Under the pieces are notes generated by a model that was given only the letters and a program-made list of their open reading frames with translations, was not told the origin of the DNA and ran no database searches. Both the position numbers and the translations under genes were made by a program. Below, in pieces: positions 56,147-64,000 of a stretch of 64,000 nt of DNA. This DNA is from CBDEFX01 sp965237635 (GTDB lineage Bacteria; Chloroflexota; Dehalococcoidia; Lucifugimonadales; CAUZJF01), in contig CBDEFX010000001.1 in assembly GCA_965237635.1 (NCBI GenBank), forward strand, positions 248,001 through 312,000, given 5' to 3'. How positions within the stretch are numbered: position 1 is the first letter of the stretch; the number at the start of each line of letters is the position of its first letter.

Positions 56147-58792
56147 ATGCTTAGTAGTTTGGCAAAGGTCCTCGGTGGGTCTACCGAAAGGGCCATAAAA
56201 AAGCTGAGACCGGTCGTCGAGACGATCAACGGGCTCGAGGGTGAATTCGAGCGCCTCTCCGATGAACAGCTTCGGGCAAAGACAGACGAGTTGAGGGAGC
56301 GGGTCCAGGACGGCGAAGAGATAGACGACCTGGTCCCCGAAGCCTTCGCAGTCGTCAGAGAGGCGGCGAAGCGGACTCTCGGGCAGCGACATTTCGACGT
56401 TCAGCTCATGGGAGGCTACGTCCTCCACCAGGGGAAGATCGCCGAGATGAAGACGGGCGAGGGCAAGACTCTCGTGGCCACCCTCGCCGCATACCTCAAC
56501 GCGCTCACGGGCGAGGGCGTCCACGTGGTCACAGTAAACGACTATCTGGCGCGGCGTGACGCTCAATGGATGGGCGCCATCTATCATCTGGCGGGCCTTT
56601 CGACCGGGGCTCTGCAGCATGAGACTGCATACATATACGCGCCCGAGGGAGAGGGAGAAGGCGGCGAGCAGGGGATGGAGCTCCTTCGGAAGGTGGAGCG
56701 GAAAGAGGCCTACGCCGCCGACATCACCTACGGCACGAACAACGAGTTCGGCTTCGACTACCTCCGAGACAACATGGTCATCGACCAATCACAGCGCGTG
56801 CAGCGTGAGTTGGTCTACGCGATAGTTGACGAGGTCGACAACATTCTGATCGACGAAGCCAGGACCCCCCTTATCATCAGCGCCGCCGCCGAAGAGTCGG
56901 CGAAGGAGTACCAACACTTCGCACGCATTGTCCCAGGCCTCCAAGAGGGCGCAGACTACACCATCGACGAGAAGCACCGCTCGGTCTCCCTAACGGGCGA
57001 GGGTACGAGCAAAGTCGAGCGGCTTATCAAGGTAAAGAACCTCTATGACCCCGAGAACTTCCGCCTGGTCCATTTTATGGAGAACGCGCTGAAGAGCCGC
57101 GCCCTCTTCAAACGAGACGAAGAGTACGTGGTCAAAGATGGCCAGGTAATCATCGTAGACGAGTTTACGGGCCGCCTAATGCCTGGCCGGCGCTACTCTG
57201 ATGGGCTCCACCAGGCACTCGAGGCTAAAGAGGGTGTCAACATCCAGCGTGAGACCGTCACTTATGCCACCATCACGCTGCAGAACTACTTCCGAATGTA
57301 CTCAAAGCTGGCCGGAATGACGGGGACCGCCGCGACAGAAGCGGAGGAGTTCTGGAAGATCTATAAGCTGGACGTCGCGGAAATCCCGACCAACCTGCCT
57401 ATGGTCCGCGAAGACCGGACCGACCTTATCTATAGGGACGAGAAGGCCAAGTACGAGGCGGTGGTGAGTGAGATCGAGGAGCGTCAGCGCGCGGGGCAGC
57501 CGGTCCTCGTGGGCACAACGGACATATCGAAGTCCGAGCTGCTGAGCGAGACCATGGACCGCAAAGGTATCCGTCACGAGGTGCTGAACGCCAAGCAGCA
57601 CGAGAGGGAGGCCGGCATCATCGCCGAGGCCGGACGGACCGGCGCCGTAACCGTCGCCACGAATATGGCGGGCCGTGGCACCGACATCGTCCTCGGTGGG
57701 AATCCCGACGCCCTCGACATCAGTCAGGAACAGTGGGAGGCCGACCACAAGAAGGTGGTGGAACTGGGCGGGCTTCATATCGTCGGTACGGAACGCCACG
57801 AGGCGCGACGGATCGACAACCAGCTCCGTGGCCGTGCGGGCCGGCAAGGCGACCCCGGAAGCTCCCGGTTCTTCGTGGCCCTCGACGACGACCTGATGCG
57901 CCGGTTCGGGGGCGACAAGATCAAGACCGTGATGGGATGGGCCGGGCTCGAGGACGACGCCGCCATCGAGAACAGGATGGTGAGCAAGTCCATCGAAGGC
58001 GCGCAGATCAAGGTGGAAGCCTATCACTTCGACCTGAGAAAGCACCTGGTGGAGTACGACGACGTCGTCAACACCCACCGGGCCATAATCTATGCCGAAC
58101 GAGACAAGACTCTCAGCGGTACCGATCTGAAGGCGAACATACAGTCCATGGTGGACCAGGAGTTGAGCGACGTCCTCTCTCGGTATCTCGACGATAAGGC
58201 CCCCGAGAACTGGGACCTGGACCCGATGCTTGGCGAGCTTGAGTCTATCTTCCTGTTGCCCGACGGCCTCTCCGACCCTGATAGTCTCGTCCAGATTGAC
58301 TCGGGAGAGATCGAGCGCCGTGTCCTGGAGTACGCCAGAGAGCTGTACGATGAGCAAGAAGCCAGCCTGACCCCCGAGCTGATGCGGTCCGTCGAACGCG
58401 AGGTTATGCTGCGAATCATCGACGGCCACTGGGTCCAGCATCTCACAGGGATGGAGAACCTGCGCCAGGGGATCGGGCTCTACGCCTACGGACAACGCGA
58501 CCCCTTGGTGATGTACAAGAAGGAAGGTCGCGAGAAATTCGACGATCTGCTGGCCCGCATCCAGTACGACATCGTCCACACCATCTACCACGTGAACGTG
58601 GGAGGGACGGGCAACGACGGCAAGTCAAGACGGGCGGGCCCGAAGAGCCCAAACGGCGGCCAGAGCGTAATGACCCGCGTGATGGGGAATCGGTCTCGCG
58701 AGCCGGTGACAGCTGGAGCCCAAAAGGTGGGGCGCAACGAACAGTGCCCTTGCGGTAGCGGCAAAAAGTACAAGCGCTGCCACGGAGCGTAG
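56147..58792 (+). CDS. secA: Preprotein translocase ATPase SecA
   Basis: SecA drives protein export through SecYEG. The 881-residue protein has Walker A EMKTGEGKTLVA near residue 100, VTVNDYLARRDAQWMG, DEVDNILIDEARTPLIIS near 225, TGTAATEAEEFW, TNMAGRGTDIVLGG near 500, GLHIVGTERHEARRIDNQLRGRAGRQGDPGSSRF near 540, and the C-terminal zinc motif CPCGSGKKYKRCHG. All parts are present and the length is normal. It begins 15 bases after prs and is probably co-transcribed. Confidence 0.97.
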   Translation: MLSSLAKVLGGSTERAIKKLRPVVETINGLEGEFERLSDEQLRAKTDELRERVQDGEEIDDLVPEAFAVVREAAKRTLGQRHFDVQLMGGYVLHQGKIAEMKTGEGKTLVATLAAYLNALTGEGVHVVTVNDYLARRDAQWMGAIYHLAGLSTGALQHETAYIYAPEGEGEGGEQGMELLRKVERKEAYAADITYGTNNEFGFDYLRDNMVIDQSQRVQRELVYAIVDEVDNILIDEARTPLIISAAAEESAKEYQHFARIVPGLQEGADYTIDEKHRSVSLTGEGTSKVERLIKVKNLYDPENFRLVHFMENALKSRALFKRDEEYVVKDGQVIIVDEFTGRLMPGRRYSDGLHQALEAKEGVNIQRETVTYATITLQNYFRMYSKLAGMTGTAATEAEEFWKIYKLDVAEIPTNLPMVREDRTDLIYRDEKAKYEAVVSEIEERQRAGQPVLVGTTDISKSELLSETMDRKGIRHEVLNAKQHEREAGIIAEAGRTGAVTVATNMAGRGTDIVLGGNPDALDISQEQWEADHKKVVELGGLHIVGTERHEARRIDNQLRGRAGRQGDPGSSRFFVALDDDLMRRFGGDKIKTVMGWAGLEDDAAIENRMVSKSIEGAQIKVEAYHFDLRKHLVEYDDVVNTHRAIIYAERDKTLSGTDLKANIQSMVDQELSDVLSRYLDDKAPENWDLDPMLGELESIFLLPDGLSDPDSLVQIDSGEIERRVLEYARELYDEQEASLTPELMRSVEREVMLRIIDGHWVQHLTGMENLRQGIGLYAYGQRDPLVMYKKEGREKFDDLLARIQYDIVHTIYHVNVGGTGNDGKSRRAGPKSPNGGQSVMTRVMGNRSREPVTAGAQKVGRNEQCPCGSGKKYKRCHGA

Positions 58793-58837
58793 GCGGCTCG
58801 TCACGTGCGCATGACCGCCAAGTGGGCGTGAACAAAG

Positions 58838-58945
58838 CATGTCATGCTGAGGCTCGGCGAAGCACCTGGGGTGGGGAGGCACCCTCTCCAGACCCTTCGG
58901 CCTTAGGACGGCCTCAGAGCCTGCACTGAGCTTGCCGAAGTGGTG
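58838..58945. repeat. Intergenic repeat composite after secA
   Basis: The composite reads GTCATGCTGAGGCTCGGCGAAGCACCTGGGGTGGGG, then CCAGACCCTTCGGCC and GAGCCTGCACTGAGC...GCCGAAGTGG. It is the reverse orientation of the element at 19421-19506. The gap 58793-59065 holds no other feature. Confidence 0.65.
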
Positions 58946-59065
58946 ACAATCGGCTGATTCCTGCTACACCTAATCAGTGCTAGAGCGGCACCTTCACCTC
59001 CGCGCGGCGGCCTACATTGTGTCCAGCGATACCTGAGGCAGTACACCAGAGTTGCGACGCTGCTC

Positions 59066-59533
59066 ATGGACAACCCCCAAATCGCACAAGTCTTCGCGGA
59101 CATCGCCGGCCTGCTTGAGATGAAGGACGAGTCGGTCTTCACCATCCGGGCCTACCAGACGGTCGCCCGCACCATCGAAGACCTCCCCGCCGGACTGGAC
59201 CAGATTGTGCGTGAAGGCCGCGATCTGAAAGAAATCCCCGGCATAGGTCAGGCGATCGCCAAGAAAATCACCGAGCTGGTCACGACCGGCCGGCTCGCGT
59301 ACTACGACAGGCTGCGGGACGAGTTCCCCGATGGTATCCTGGAGGTCATGCGTCTGCCAGGCGTCGGCCCCAAGACGACCAAGAGGCTCTGGAAGGAGCT
59401 AGCCATCACGACGGTCTCCGAACTGGAGCAGGCAATCGAGAATGGTAGATTGGCCGCTCTGCCGCGAATGGGAAAGAAAACGGCCGACAACATGCTTCAG
59501 CACATCCGGTCTGCGGAAACTCTCGAGGGTTGA
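59066..59533 (+). CDS. Helix-hairpin-helix protein: lone N-terminal part of a PolX-type DNA polymerase
   Basis: The 155-residue protein matches the 8-kDa and fingers part of bacterial X-family DNA polymerases: NPQIAQVFADIAGLLEMKDESVFTIRAYQTVARTIEDLP, then two HhH motifs, IPGIGQAIAKKITEL near 56-70 and LPGVGPKTTKRLWKEL near 94-110, and a third weaker one, LPRMGKKTADNML. The nucleotidyltransferase and PHP domains are absent and the frame ends cleanly. It could bind gapped DNA on its own; no catalytic residues are present. It is followed 12 bases later by an unknown gene. Confidence 0.8.
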   Translation: MDNPQIAQVFADIAGLLEMKDESVFTIRAYQTVARTIEDLPAGLDQIVREGRDLKEIPGIGQAIAKKITELVTTGRLAYYDRLRDEFPDGILEVMRLPGVGPKTTKRLWKELAITTVSELEQAIENGRLAALPRMGKKTADNMLQHIRSAETLEG

Positions 59534-59545
59534 GACGGGCTAGTT

Positions 59546-60262
59546 ATGGGCAAAAGCTCACCGAACGCAGGCGGCTCGTCGTCCATCTCGCAAGAAGCCG
59601 TAATAGAGCGTTTACGGAACGCGCTCGCGGACGGCCACGATTGGGCTACGTCCATGGTCGAGGCGATAGCGCTGTGGACCACCCCGCTGGAGGTATTCCG
59701 CGGCAGGCGTTACAACTACTTCGTCGATGGCGAGGCCTTCGACTGGCTGCTCCTGGCGGAGCGACTCTGCCAGGCCACAGACGGGCTCATCCCGCAGAAA
59801 GAAAGAGAGAGCCTGCTATTCTCAGGCAAGTTCCCCTCTTCGTTCGACCACTCCACATTGAAAAGCCTGCTGGGCGTGGAGAAGTACCGGGCGTACCTCA
59901 ACTACTACTACGGCGTGACCGTAGAGGAAGCGCTGCAGCTGGCTACCGAGCTAGAAGTCCACAAACGGCATTTAGGCAACGGCGTCCGATACAGGGACGA
60001 CTACACCGACGAGGCACACGTCAAGATCTACGGCTCGACCCGGAGAGAGCTACTTAAGACGTTCCGAGAGGAGATCGGCTTGCCGTCGCGGCGGTACCTC
60101 AGCCTCGGCGAATCGAAGGAGTTCACCTACTGGCTGTTCAAGTACCGGCTGAGGGCCTCGGACAAAGCAAAGACTGCTAGCGACACCAGAAAGGGTCTCC
60201 ACCAGCTCGAGCGCATGGGAGAGGCGTTCAGTCCGCAGGCAGAGCCGCTACCCCAACCTTGA
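59546..60262 (+). CDS. Conserved hypothetical protein
   Basis: I do not recognise the family. The 238-residue protein is soluble, alpha-rich and charged, with a Ser/Gly-rich N-terminus, RGRRYNYFVDGEAFDWLLLAERL near 53, and an aromatic segment YRAYLNYYYGVTVEEALQL near 114. It has one Cys and no membrane segment. Codon use resembles its neighbours, so it is a real gene. It follows the PolX-type gene closely. Its 3' end overlaps that of the convergent valS by 15 bases. Confidence 0.7.
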   Translation: MGKSSPNAGGSSSISQEAVIERLRNALADGHDWATSMVEAIALWTTPLEVFRGRRYNYFVDGEAFDWLLLAERLCQATDGLIPQKERESLLFSGKFPSSFDHSTLKSLLGVEKYRAYLNYYYGVTVEEALQLATELEVHKRHLGNGVRYRDDYTDEAHVKIYGSTRRELLKTFREEIGLPSRRYLSLGESKEFTYWLFKYRLRASDKAKTASDTRKGLHQLERMGEAFSPQAEPLPQP

Positions 60263-62929
60263 CAGGATCTCCTTGACCCTGGCGCGACGGCCCTCGATGT
60301 CGTTGAGCCGCTGACGCTCTCGCTCGACCACCTCTTCCGGCGCCTTCCCGATAAACTGTTTGTCACCCAACCTTGCCGACAGCCTCTCCCGATTGGTGTC
60401 GATCTGCTCCAGCTCCTCGTGCAGCCATGCCTTCTCCCGCTCGAGGTCAACGAGACCCCCGAGAGGCACGGTAACCGACCCCCTGCTCAGCACCAGCGAG
60501 ACCTGCTGGGCTGAATCGGCGTCGGCTGCCGCTGGAGCGTCGGCGCCAAACCTTAGCGGGTCCACCCGGGCCAGGGTCTTAATCGCGTCTGACTCCGCCT
60601 CGACCACATCTCTGATCGCCGGCGCGTCTACGATGGCCTCGACCGCCTGGTTGGCCTCAATACTGAACTCGGCGCGAATATTTCGTATGGCGCGGACTAT
60701 TTCCATGACGTCGCCAACATTGCCTTCGGCCTCCTCGTCGAATAGCGTGAGGTCAGCCTCCGGATATCCGGCTACTATCAGCGCTGACGGTGCGCCCTCC
60801 TCGCGCGGAAGCAGCTCGACCAGGTTCTGCCATATCTCCTCGGTGATAAAGGGCATGAACGGGTGCAGGAGCCTCAAAATCCGCTCCAACACATATGCCA
60901 GCACCGGCAACGGCGACTCGTCGCCGCCCCGAAGCCTGACCTTCGACATCTCCAGGTACCAGTCGCAGTATTCGCCCCACAGGAAGTCGTGGACCTCCCT
61001 CTGGGCCTCTCCGAACTGGTACTCCTCCATGAATTTCTGCACTTGCTCGGCGACTCTGTTGAGGCGGCTGAGAATCCAGCGGTCCTCGAGGTGTGTAGGC
61101 TTTGCGGGAGTCCGGCTCCACTCATCAAACGTCTCGGCCCGGTCTAGACTGGCCATGACGAATCGCGATGCGTTCCACAGCTTGTTGGCGAAGTTGCGGC
61201 TAGCCTCCATCTTCGACTCGTTGAGGCGCATGTCGTTGCCGGGCGACGTGCCCGTAGTAAGTGCAAAGCGGAGCGCGTCTGCACCGTACAGGTCGATCAG
61301 GTCCAGCGGGTCCATCACGTTCCCCTTGGACTTGCTCATCTTGACACCCTCTGGGTCCCTGACGAGCCCGTGCAGGTAGACAGTCCGAAACGGGACGTCG
61401 CCGGTGTTCTCCAGGCCCATCATTATCATGCGAGCGACCCAGAAGAAGAGGATGTCGTGGCCGGTCTCCATGTCGGTGGTCGGGTAGAAGTAGCTCATGT
61501 CTTCGCTCTGGTCTGGCCAGCCCAGAGTCGAGTGGGGCCACAGGGCGGAGCTAAACCACGTATCTAGGACGTCCGAGTCCCTTGCGAGCTTGCTCGAGCC
61601 GCACTCGCTGCAGGCGGTCGGGTCTTCGTAGTCGACCGTGACGCCATCGCATTCTTCGCAGTACCAGACTGGGATCCCGTGTCCCCACCAGAGCTGCCGG
61701 CTGATGCACCAGTCCCGGATGTTGTACATCCAGTTGTCGTAGACCTTCGCGAACCGCTCGGGGATAATCCTTATCCGGCCGTCCTTCACGGCTTCGATGG
61801 CCGGCTTGGCCAGCGGCTCCATGCGCATATACCACTGCTTGCTGACTATCGGCTCCACGACGTCGCCGGACCGGTCACAGTGCCCCACCGAGTGGTGGTA
61901 GTCCTCCACCTTCTCAAGGAGGCCGTCCCTCTCGAGCTCCTCTACGATCTCACGCCTGGTCTCGAAGCGGTCCTTGCCCTTGTAGTGGCCGGCGTTCTCG
62001 TTCATCGTGCCGTCGAGGTTCATGACGCTTACGATGGGCAGCTCATGCCGCTCGCCTATCTCGAAGTCGTTTGGATCGTGACCCGGCGTGACCTTGAGCG
62101 CGCCGGTGCCGAACTCCATGTCGACCGCGTCGTCGGCGATGATTGGGATGGTCCGCCCTATTACCGGAAGAACGACGTTCTTTCCAACGAGGCCCGCGTA
62201 GCGCTCGTCTTCAGGGTTCACCGCAACAGCGGTATCCCCGAGCATAGTCTCTGGCCTGGTCGTGGCGACGGTAATCGAGCCGCTCCCGTCTTCCAACGGG
62301 TAACGGATATGGTAGAGGCTGGCGCTCTCCTCCTGGTGCTTGACCTCCAGGTCCGACAGCGCGGTCGCACAATGTGGACACCAGTTGACGATCCGTTCCC
62401 CCCGGTATATCAGACCTTTCTTGTACAGGTTGACGAACGTAGTGCGGACTGCGCGGCTTGGCCCCTCATCCAGCGTGAAGCGCTGGCGCGTCCAGTCGCA
62501 GGAGACACCAAGCCGCTTGATCTGCTCGTAGATGGTGCCTCCGTACCGATCTACCCACTCCCACACCTGTTCGACAAACTTCTGCCTGCCCAGGTCATGG
62601 CGGCTCATGCCATCGGTGGCCAGCGTTCGCTCCACGACCACCTGCGTTGCGATGCCTGCGTGGTCCGTTCCCGGGAGGTAGAGGGTAGGGTCGCCCTTCA
62701 TCCTGTGCCAACGTACCATTAGGTCTTGCAGCGCCTTGGTAAGAGCGTGGCCCATGTGCAGCTCGCCCGTGACGTTCGGGGGAGGCATGATGATTACGTA
62801 CGGCTGCTTCGAGCGGTCGATCTTCGGGATAAAGTAGCCGCCCGCCATCCAGGAGTCGTAGATGCGCTGCTCGACGGCCTTAGGGTCGTAGGCCTTGGCA
62901 ATCTCTCGCTTCGCCTTTTCCTGGCTCAT
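60248..62929 (-). CDS. valS: Valyl-tRNA synthetase
   Basis: ValS charges tRNA-Val. The 893-residue protein has the class I signature HIGH as PPPNVTGELHMGHAL near residue 48, an editing domain (about 185-340) with VATTRPETMLGDTAVAV, a zinc-like CxxC region (CEECDGV, CSECGSSK), KMSKSKGNV near 520, an anticodon-binding domain and the C-terminal coiled coil VDLEREKAWLHEELEQID. ATG 62929 with GGAGG eight bases upstream is chosen; a frame to 62992 runs into the terminator. A leader with a valine-rich peptide and a terminator precedes it. Confidence 0.97.
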   Translation of the reverse strand: MSQEKAKREIAKAYDPKAVEQRIYDSWMAGGYFIPKIDRSKQPYVIIMPPPNVTGELHMGHALTKALQDLMVRWHRMKGDPTLYLPGTDHAGIATQVVVERTLATDGMSRHDLGRQKFVEQVWEWVDRYGGTIYEQIKRLGVSCDWTRQRFTLDEGPSRAVRTTFVNLYKKGLIYRGERIVNWCPHCATALSDLEVKHQEESASLYHIRYPLEDGSGSITVATTRPETMLGDTAVAVNPEDERYAGLVGKNVVLPVIGRTIPIIADDAVDMEFGTGALKVTPGHDPNDFEIGERHELPIVSVMNLDGTMNENAGHYKGKDRFETRREIVEELERDGLLEKVEDYHHSVGHCDRSGDVVEPIVSKQWYMRMEPLAKPAIEAVKDGRIRIIPERFAKVYDNWMYNIRDWCISRQLWWGHGIPVWYCEECDGVTVDYEDPTACSECGSSKLARDSDVLDTWFSSALWPHSTLGWPDQSEDMSYFYPTTDMETGHDILFFWVARMIMMGLENTGDVPFRTVYLHGLVRDPEGVKMSKSKGNVMDPLDLIDLYGADALRFALTTGTSPGNDMRLNESKMEASRNFANKLWNASRFVMASLDRAETFDEWSRTPAKPTHLEDRWILSRLNRVAEQVQKFMEEYQFGEAQREVHDFLWGEYCDWYLEMSKVRLRGGDESPLPVLAYVLERILRLLHPFMPFITEEIWQNLVELLPREEGAPSALIVAGYPEADLTLFDEEAEGNVGDVMEIVRAIRNIRAEFSIEANQAVEAIVDAPAIRDVVEAESDAIKTLARVDPLRFGADAPAAADADSAQQVSLVLSRGSVTVPLGGLVDLEREKAWLHEELEQIDTNRERLSARLGDKQFIGKAPEEVVERERQRLNDIEGRRARVKEILSRLG

Positions 62930-62974
62930 GCCGAAGTCCTCCCGCGGGCTGTCCGATCGCTCCCTGCGCCATAC

Positions 62975-63005
62975 AAAAAAAGGCCCGAACACGACGTTCC
63001 GGGCC
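62975..63005 (-). terminator. Terminator in the valS leader
   Basis: On the minus strand GGCCCGGAA and TTCGGGCC pair over 8 bp with one bulged G and a 7-base loop, then come seven T (62981-62975). It lies 29 bases past the leader peptide stop and 46 bases before valS. Confidence 0.85.
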
Positions 63006-63030
63006 TCGGGTCAACTGCTGGAGTGCGTTG

Positions 63031-63109
63031 ATCCTAAGGCTTTGTCCTGAATACGACTACGTTTGATTGAGATCTATCGACTTTGTCTGCCATTGCTTTA
63101 TCCTAAGGC
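63031..63109 (-). repeat. Direct repeat flanking the valS leader peptide
   Basis: GCCTTAGGAT occurs twice on the minus strand, at 63109-63100 (holding the ribosome site) and 63040-63031 (holding the stop codon). Confidence 0.6.
63034..63093 (-). CDS. valS leader peptide
   Basis: A 19-residue frame, MADKVDRSQSNVVVFRTKP, starts at ATG 63093 with AGGA seven bases upstream and ends in TAG. It has four Val codons, three of them consecutive (GTA-GTC-GTA). It lies between a strong promoter and an intrinsic terminator before valS. This is the layout of ribosome-mediated attenuation, where scarce Val-tRNA stalls the ribosome and frees valS from termination. Confidence 0.7.
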   Translation of the reverse strand: MADKVDRSQSNVVVFRTKP

Positions 63110-63113
63110 ACAC

Positions 63114-63142
63114 ATTCTAGTAGACGACACAGTCCACGTCAA
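63114..63142 (-). promoter_or_regulatory. Promoter of the valS leader
   Basis: TTGACG (63142-63137), a 17-base spacer and TAGAAT (63119-63114) on the minus strand; transcription would begin near 63107. Confidence 0.75.
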
Positions 63143-63197
63143 TGAATGATACTCACGCATGGGATGCGGTCAGAAGCCGTCGGTAAGGTCTCTCGTG

Positions 63198-63220
63198 GTA
63201 GGGGCGCACGGCGTGCGCCC
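63198..63220 (+). repeat. GTAGGGGCGCA palindrome, copy 2
   Basis: GTAGGGGCGCACGGCGTGCG followed by CCC matches 6024-6047. Confidence 0.6.
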
Positions 63221-63278
63221 TTGCGATAGCCACTGCCCTTAGAAACAAACCTACGAAATCTGATCACGTCCAGGCACA

Positions 63279-63808
63279 CTACTCCGTGGCGGAACCTCGA
63301 AGGCCCAGCACCCCCCGCATGCCCTCGATCATGCCCAGGTGGCGGTTATCGTGGTCGAGATTCGTCAAAAGGGCCCTGGCGACGGTCCGTCCGCCCCACT
63401 TCGCGGCCTGCTGGGACCGCTCCTCGTCTAGCAGGCCGGCCATCTCATCTGCGGCGTCGAAAGCGCGACGGCAGTAGTCGAGAAGGTCACCCTTGCTCGG
63501 CCACGGGAGGCGATCCGGGACCTCGGATTCCATGCCAGTTCCAGACTCGTAGATGCCCAAAAGCTCCGGGCCAAAACCCCATTGCTCCGCCAGGTTTTCG
63601 GCCTGCCAGATCATGCCGCCCTCGAAGCCGACCTGGTCGGGGAGCGAGTCGGCGTACCGGGCAAGGTGCCACAGGTGGAAGGCGATCGGAGGAGTAGTTG
63701 GATTGGGCTGTGGCTCAGCTGATCATCGGTCAGATCTGCAACGACTTCGAGTACCCGTCTGTGTGTTCTAAGATAGCTTGAAACGACGGTCTCGGGAATG
63801 TGGCTCAT
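63279..63808 (-). pseudogene. DinB-family protein, frameshifted
   Basis: The gene starts at ATG 63808 (MSHIPETVVSSYLRTHRRVLEVVADLTDDQL) with a GAGGGG ribosome site. It loses frame near 63705-63707 at a run of C, and continues in the next frame with IAFHLWHLARYADSL, then WQAENLAEQWGFGPEL and the C-terminal LDHDNRHLGMIEGMRGVLGLRG. His residues in HLWHLARYAD and LDHDNRHLGMIEG are the metal ligands of the DinB four-helix fold. One missing base explains the break; a pseudogene or a sequencing error is possible. Intact length would be about 176. Confidence 0.75.
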
Positions 63809-63860
63809 CGGTCACCCCTCGTAGCGGCAAGTGTGGTCCATTCTTGATTCGAGAAGACTG

Positions 63861-64000
63861 TCACAACGCCATGTTGAGGTGTATCTTTAGAGCGTTTTCT
63901 ATGCGGGCTCGGTACTCCTCTGGGAGACGGCCGACAACTCTCAGCAACCTTCGTTTGTCTATGGTTCTCACCATGTTGGCCTTAATGCGGTTGTTGTCCT
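63861..64000 (-). CDS. C-terminal part of a MazF/PemK-type toxin (5' partial)
   Basis: The last 46 residues end in TGA at 63861. They read NRIKANMVRTIDKRRLLRVV, then GRLPEEYRARIENALKIHLNM, the usual end of MazF mRNA interferases (conserved QxRTIDKxRL core). The start and the antitoxin, if present, lie beyond the right edge. A type II toxin role is inferred from the family. Confidence 0.65.
   Translation of the reverse strand, partial: DNNRIKANMVRTIDKRRLLRVVGRLPEEYRARIENALKIHLNMAL

Noticed and set aside
57302..58591. Long open frame antisense to secA (429 codons)
   Set aside because: It is a high-GC shadow of secA; composition and lack of a ribosome site speak against coding.
62930..63110. 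T-box riboswitch before valS
   Set aside because: No AGGGUGGNACCGCG motif or specifier stem was found; the valine-rich peptide fits better.
1..64000. tRNA, rRNA, tmRNA or RNase P genes
   Set aside because: No TPsiC-arm-like sequence in a cloverleaf context or other conserved RNA core was found on either strand by eye.

Overview
The window is about 60% G+C, has no rRNA or tRNA, and reads as a chromosome segment of an uncultured Chloroflexota, most likely class Dehalococcoidia or a SAR202-like relative. The basis is gene content: a type-2 PyrF, DUF951, DUF1385 and DUF5679 proteins, HspR next to a zinc-less DnaJ, an F420-type luciferase-family oxidoreductase, and many short palindromic intergenic repeats. 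The taxonomy is inference.

Layout. 0-5.6 kb: the end of a membrane protein, a secreted protein with a C-terminal anchor, ComB, a geranylgeranyl-reductase-type flavoprotein with IspH (isoprenoid/lipid), and an aminotransferase. 6.2-10.8 kb: NadE, an F420-type oxidoreductase, a peroxiredoxin that appears to be a selenoprotein (in-frame UGA at the catalytic position followed by a SECIS-like hairpin), a GNAT protein and TrmI. 10.9-16.2 kb: MidA, a small zinc-ribbon protein, citrate synthase, an intact IS66-type element, and the redox repressor Rex. 16.2-24.4 kb: a complete ATP synthase operon (atpI-B-E-F-H-A-G-D-C), convergent with rex. Its promoter carries a palindrome matching the Rex operator, and four of its gene junctions are filled with palindromic repeats. 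24.4-28.6 kb: DUF151 nuclease, DUF951, an intact IS256 element, PyrF and an EndoIII-like glycosylase. 28.6-33.8 kb: a creatinase-like M24 protein, ModABC molybdate uptake, and a divergent MoeB/ThiF gene with a long leader that contains a terminator. 33.8-38.7 kb: HisA-HisH-PduO, a divergent hsp20 / dnaJ-hspR heat-shock locus, and a PH-domain protein. 38.9-47 kb: a frameshifted amidohydrolase, a histidine-phosphatase gene broken by an IS1380 element, a methyltransferase, HisF, HisIE, and an ABC-2 exporter. 47-64 kb: DUF1385, L31-L27-L21, a DUF5679 mini-protein, the nusA-ylxR-infB-rbfA-truB operon, Prs, SecA, a lone PolX-type N-terminal domain, an unknown protein, ValS behind a leader peptide with three consecutive valine codons and a terminator, a frameshifted DinB protein, and the end of a MazF-type toxin.

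Most genes are housekeeping. The new material is mainly regulatory: the Rex site on the ATP synthase promoter, a peptide attenuator before valS, a terminator-bearing leader before moeB, a possible RNA thermometer before hsp20, and the Sec peroxiredoxin. Promoters of the form TTGACA-17-TATAAT are easy to find and were used to settle several starts. Three insertion sequences have recognisable ends and target duplications, and at least three genes are broken or frameshifted.
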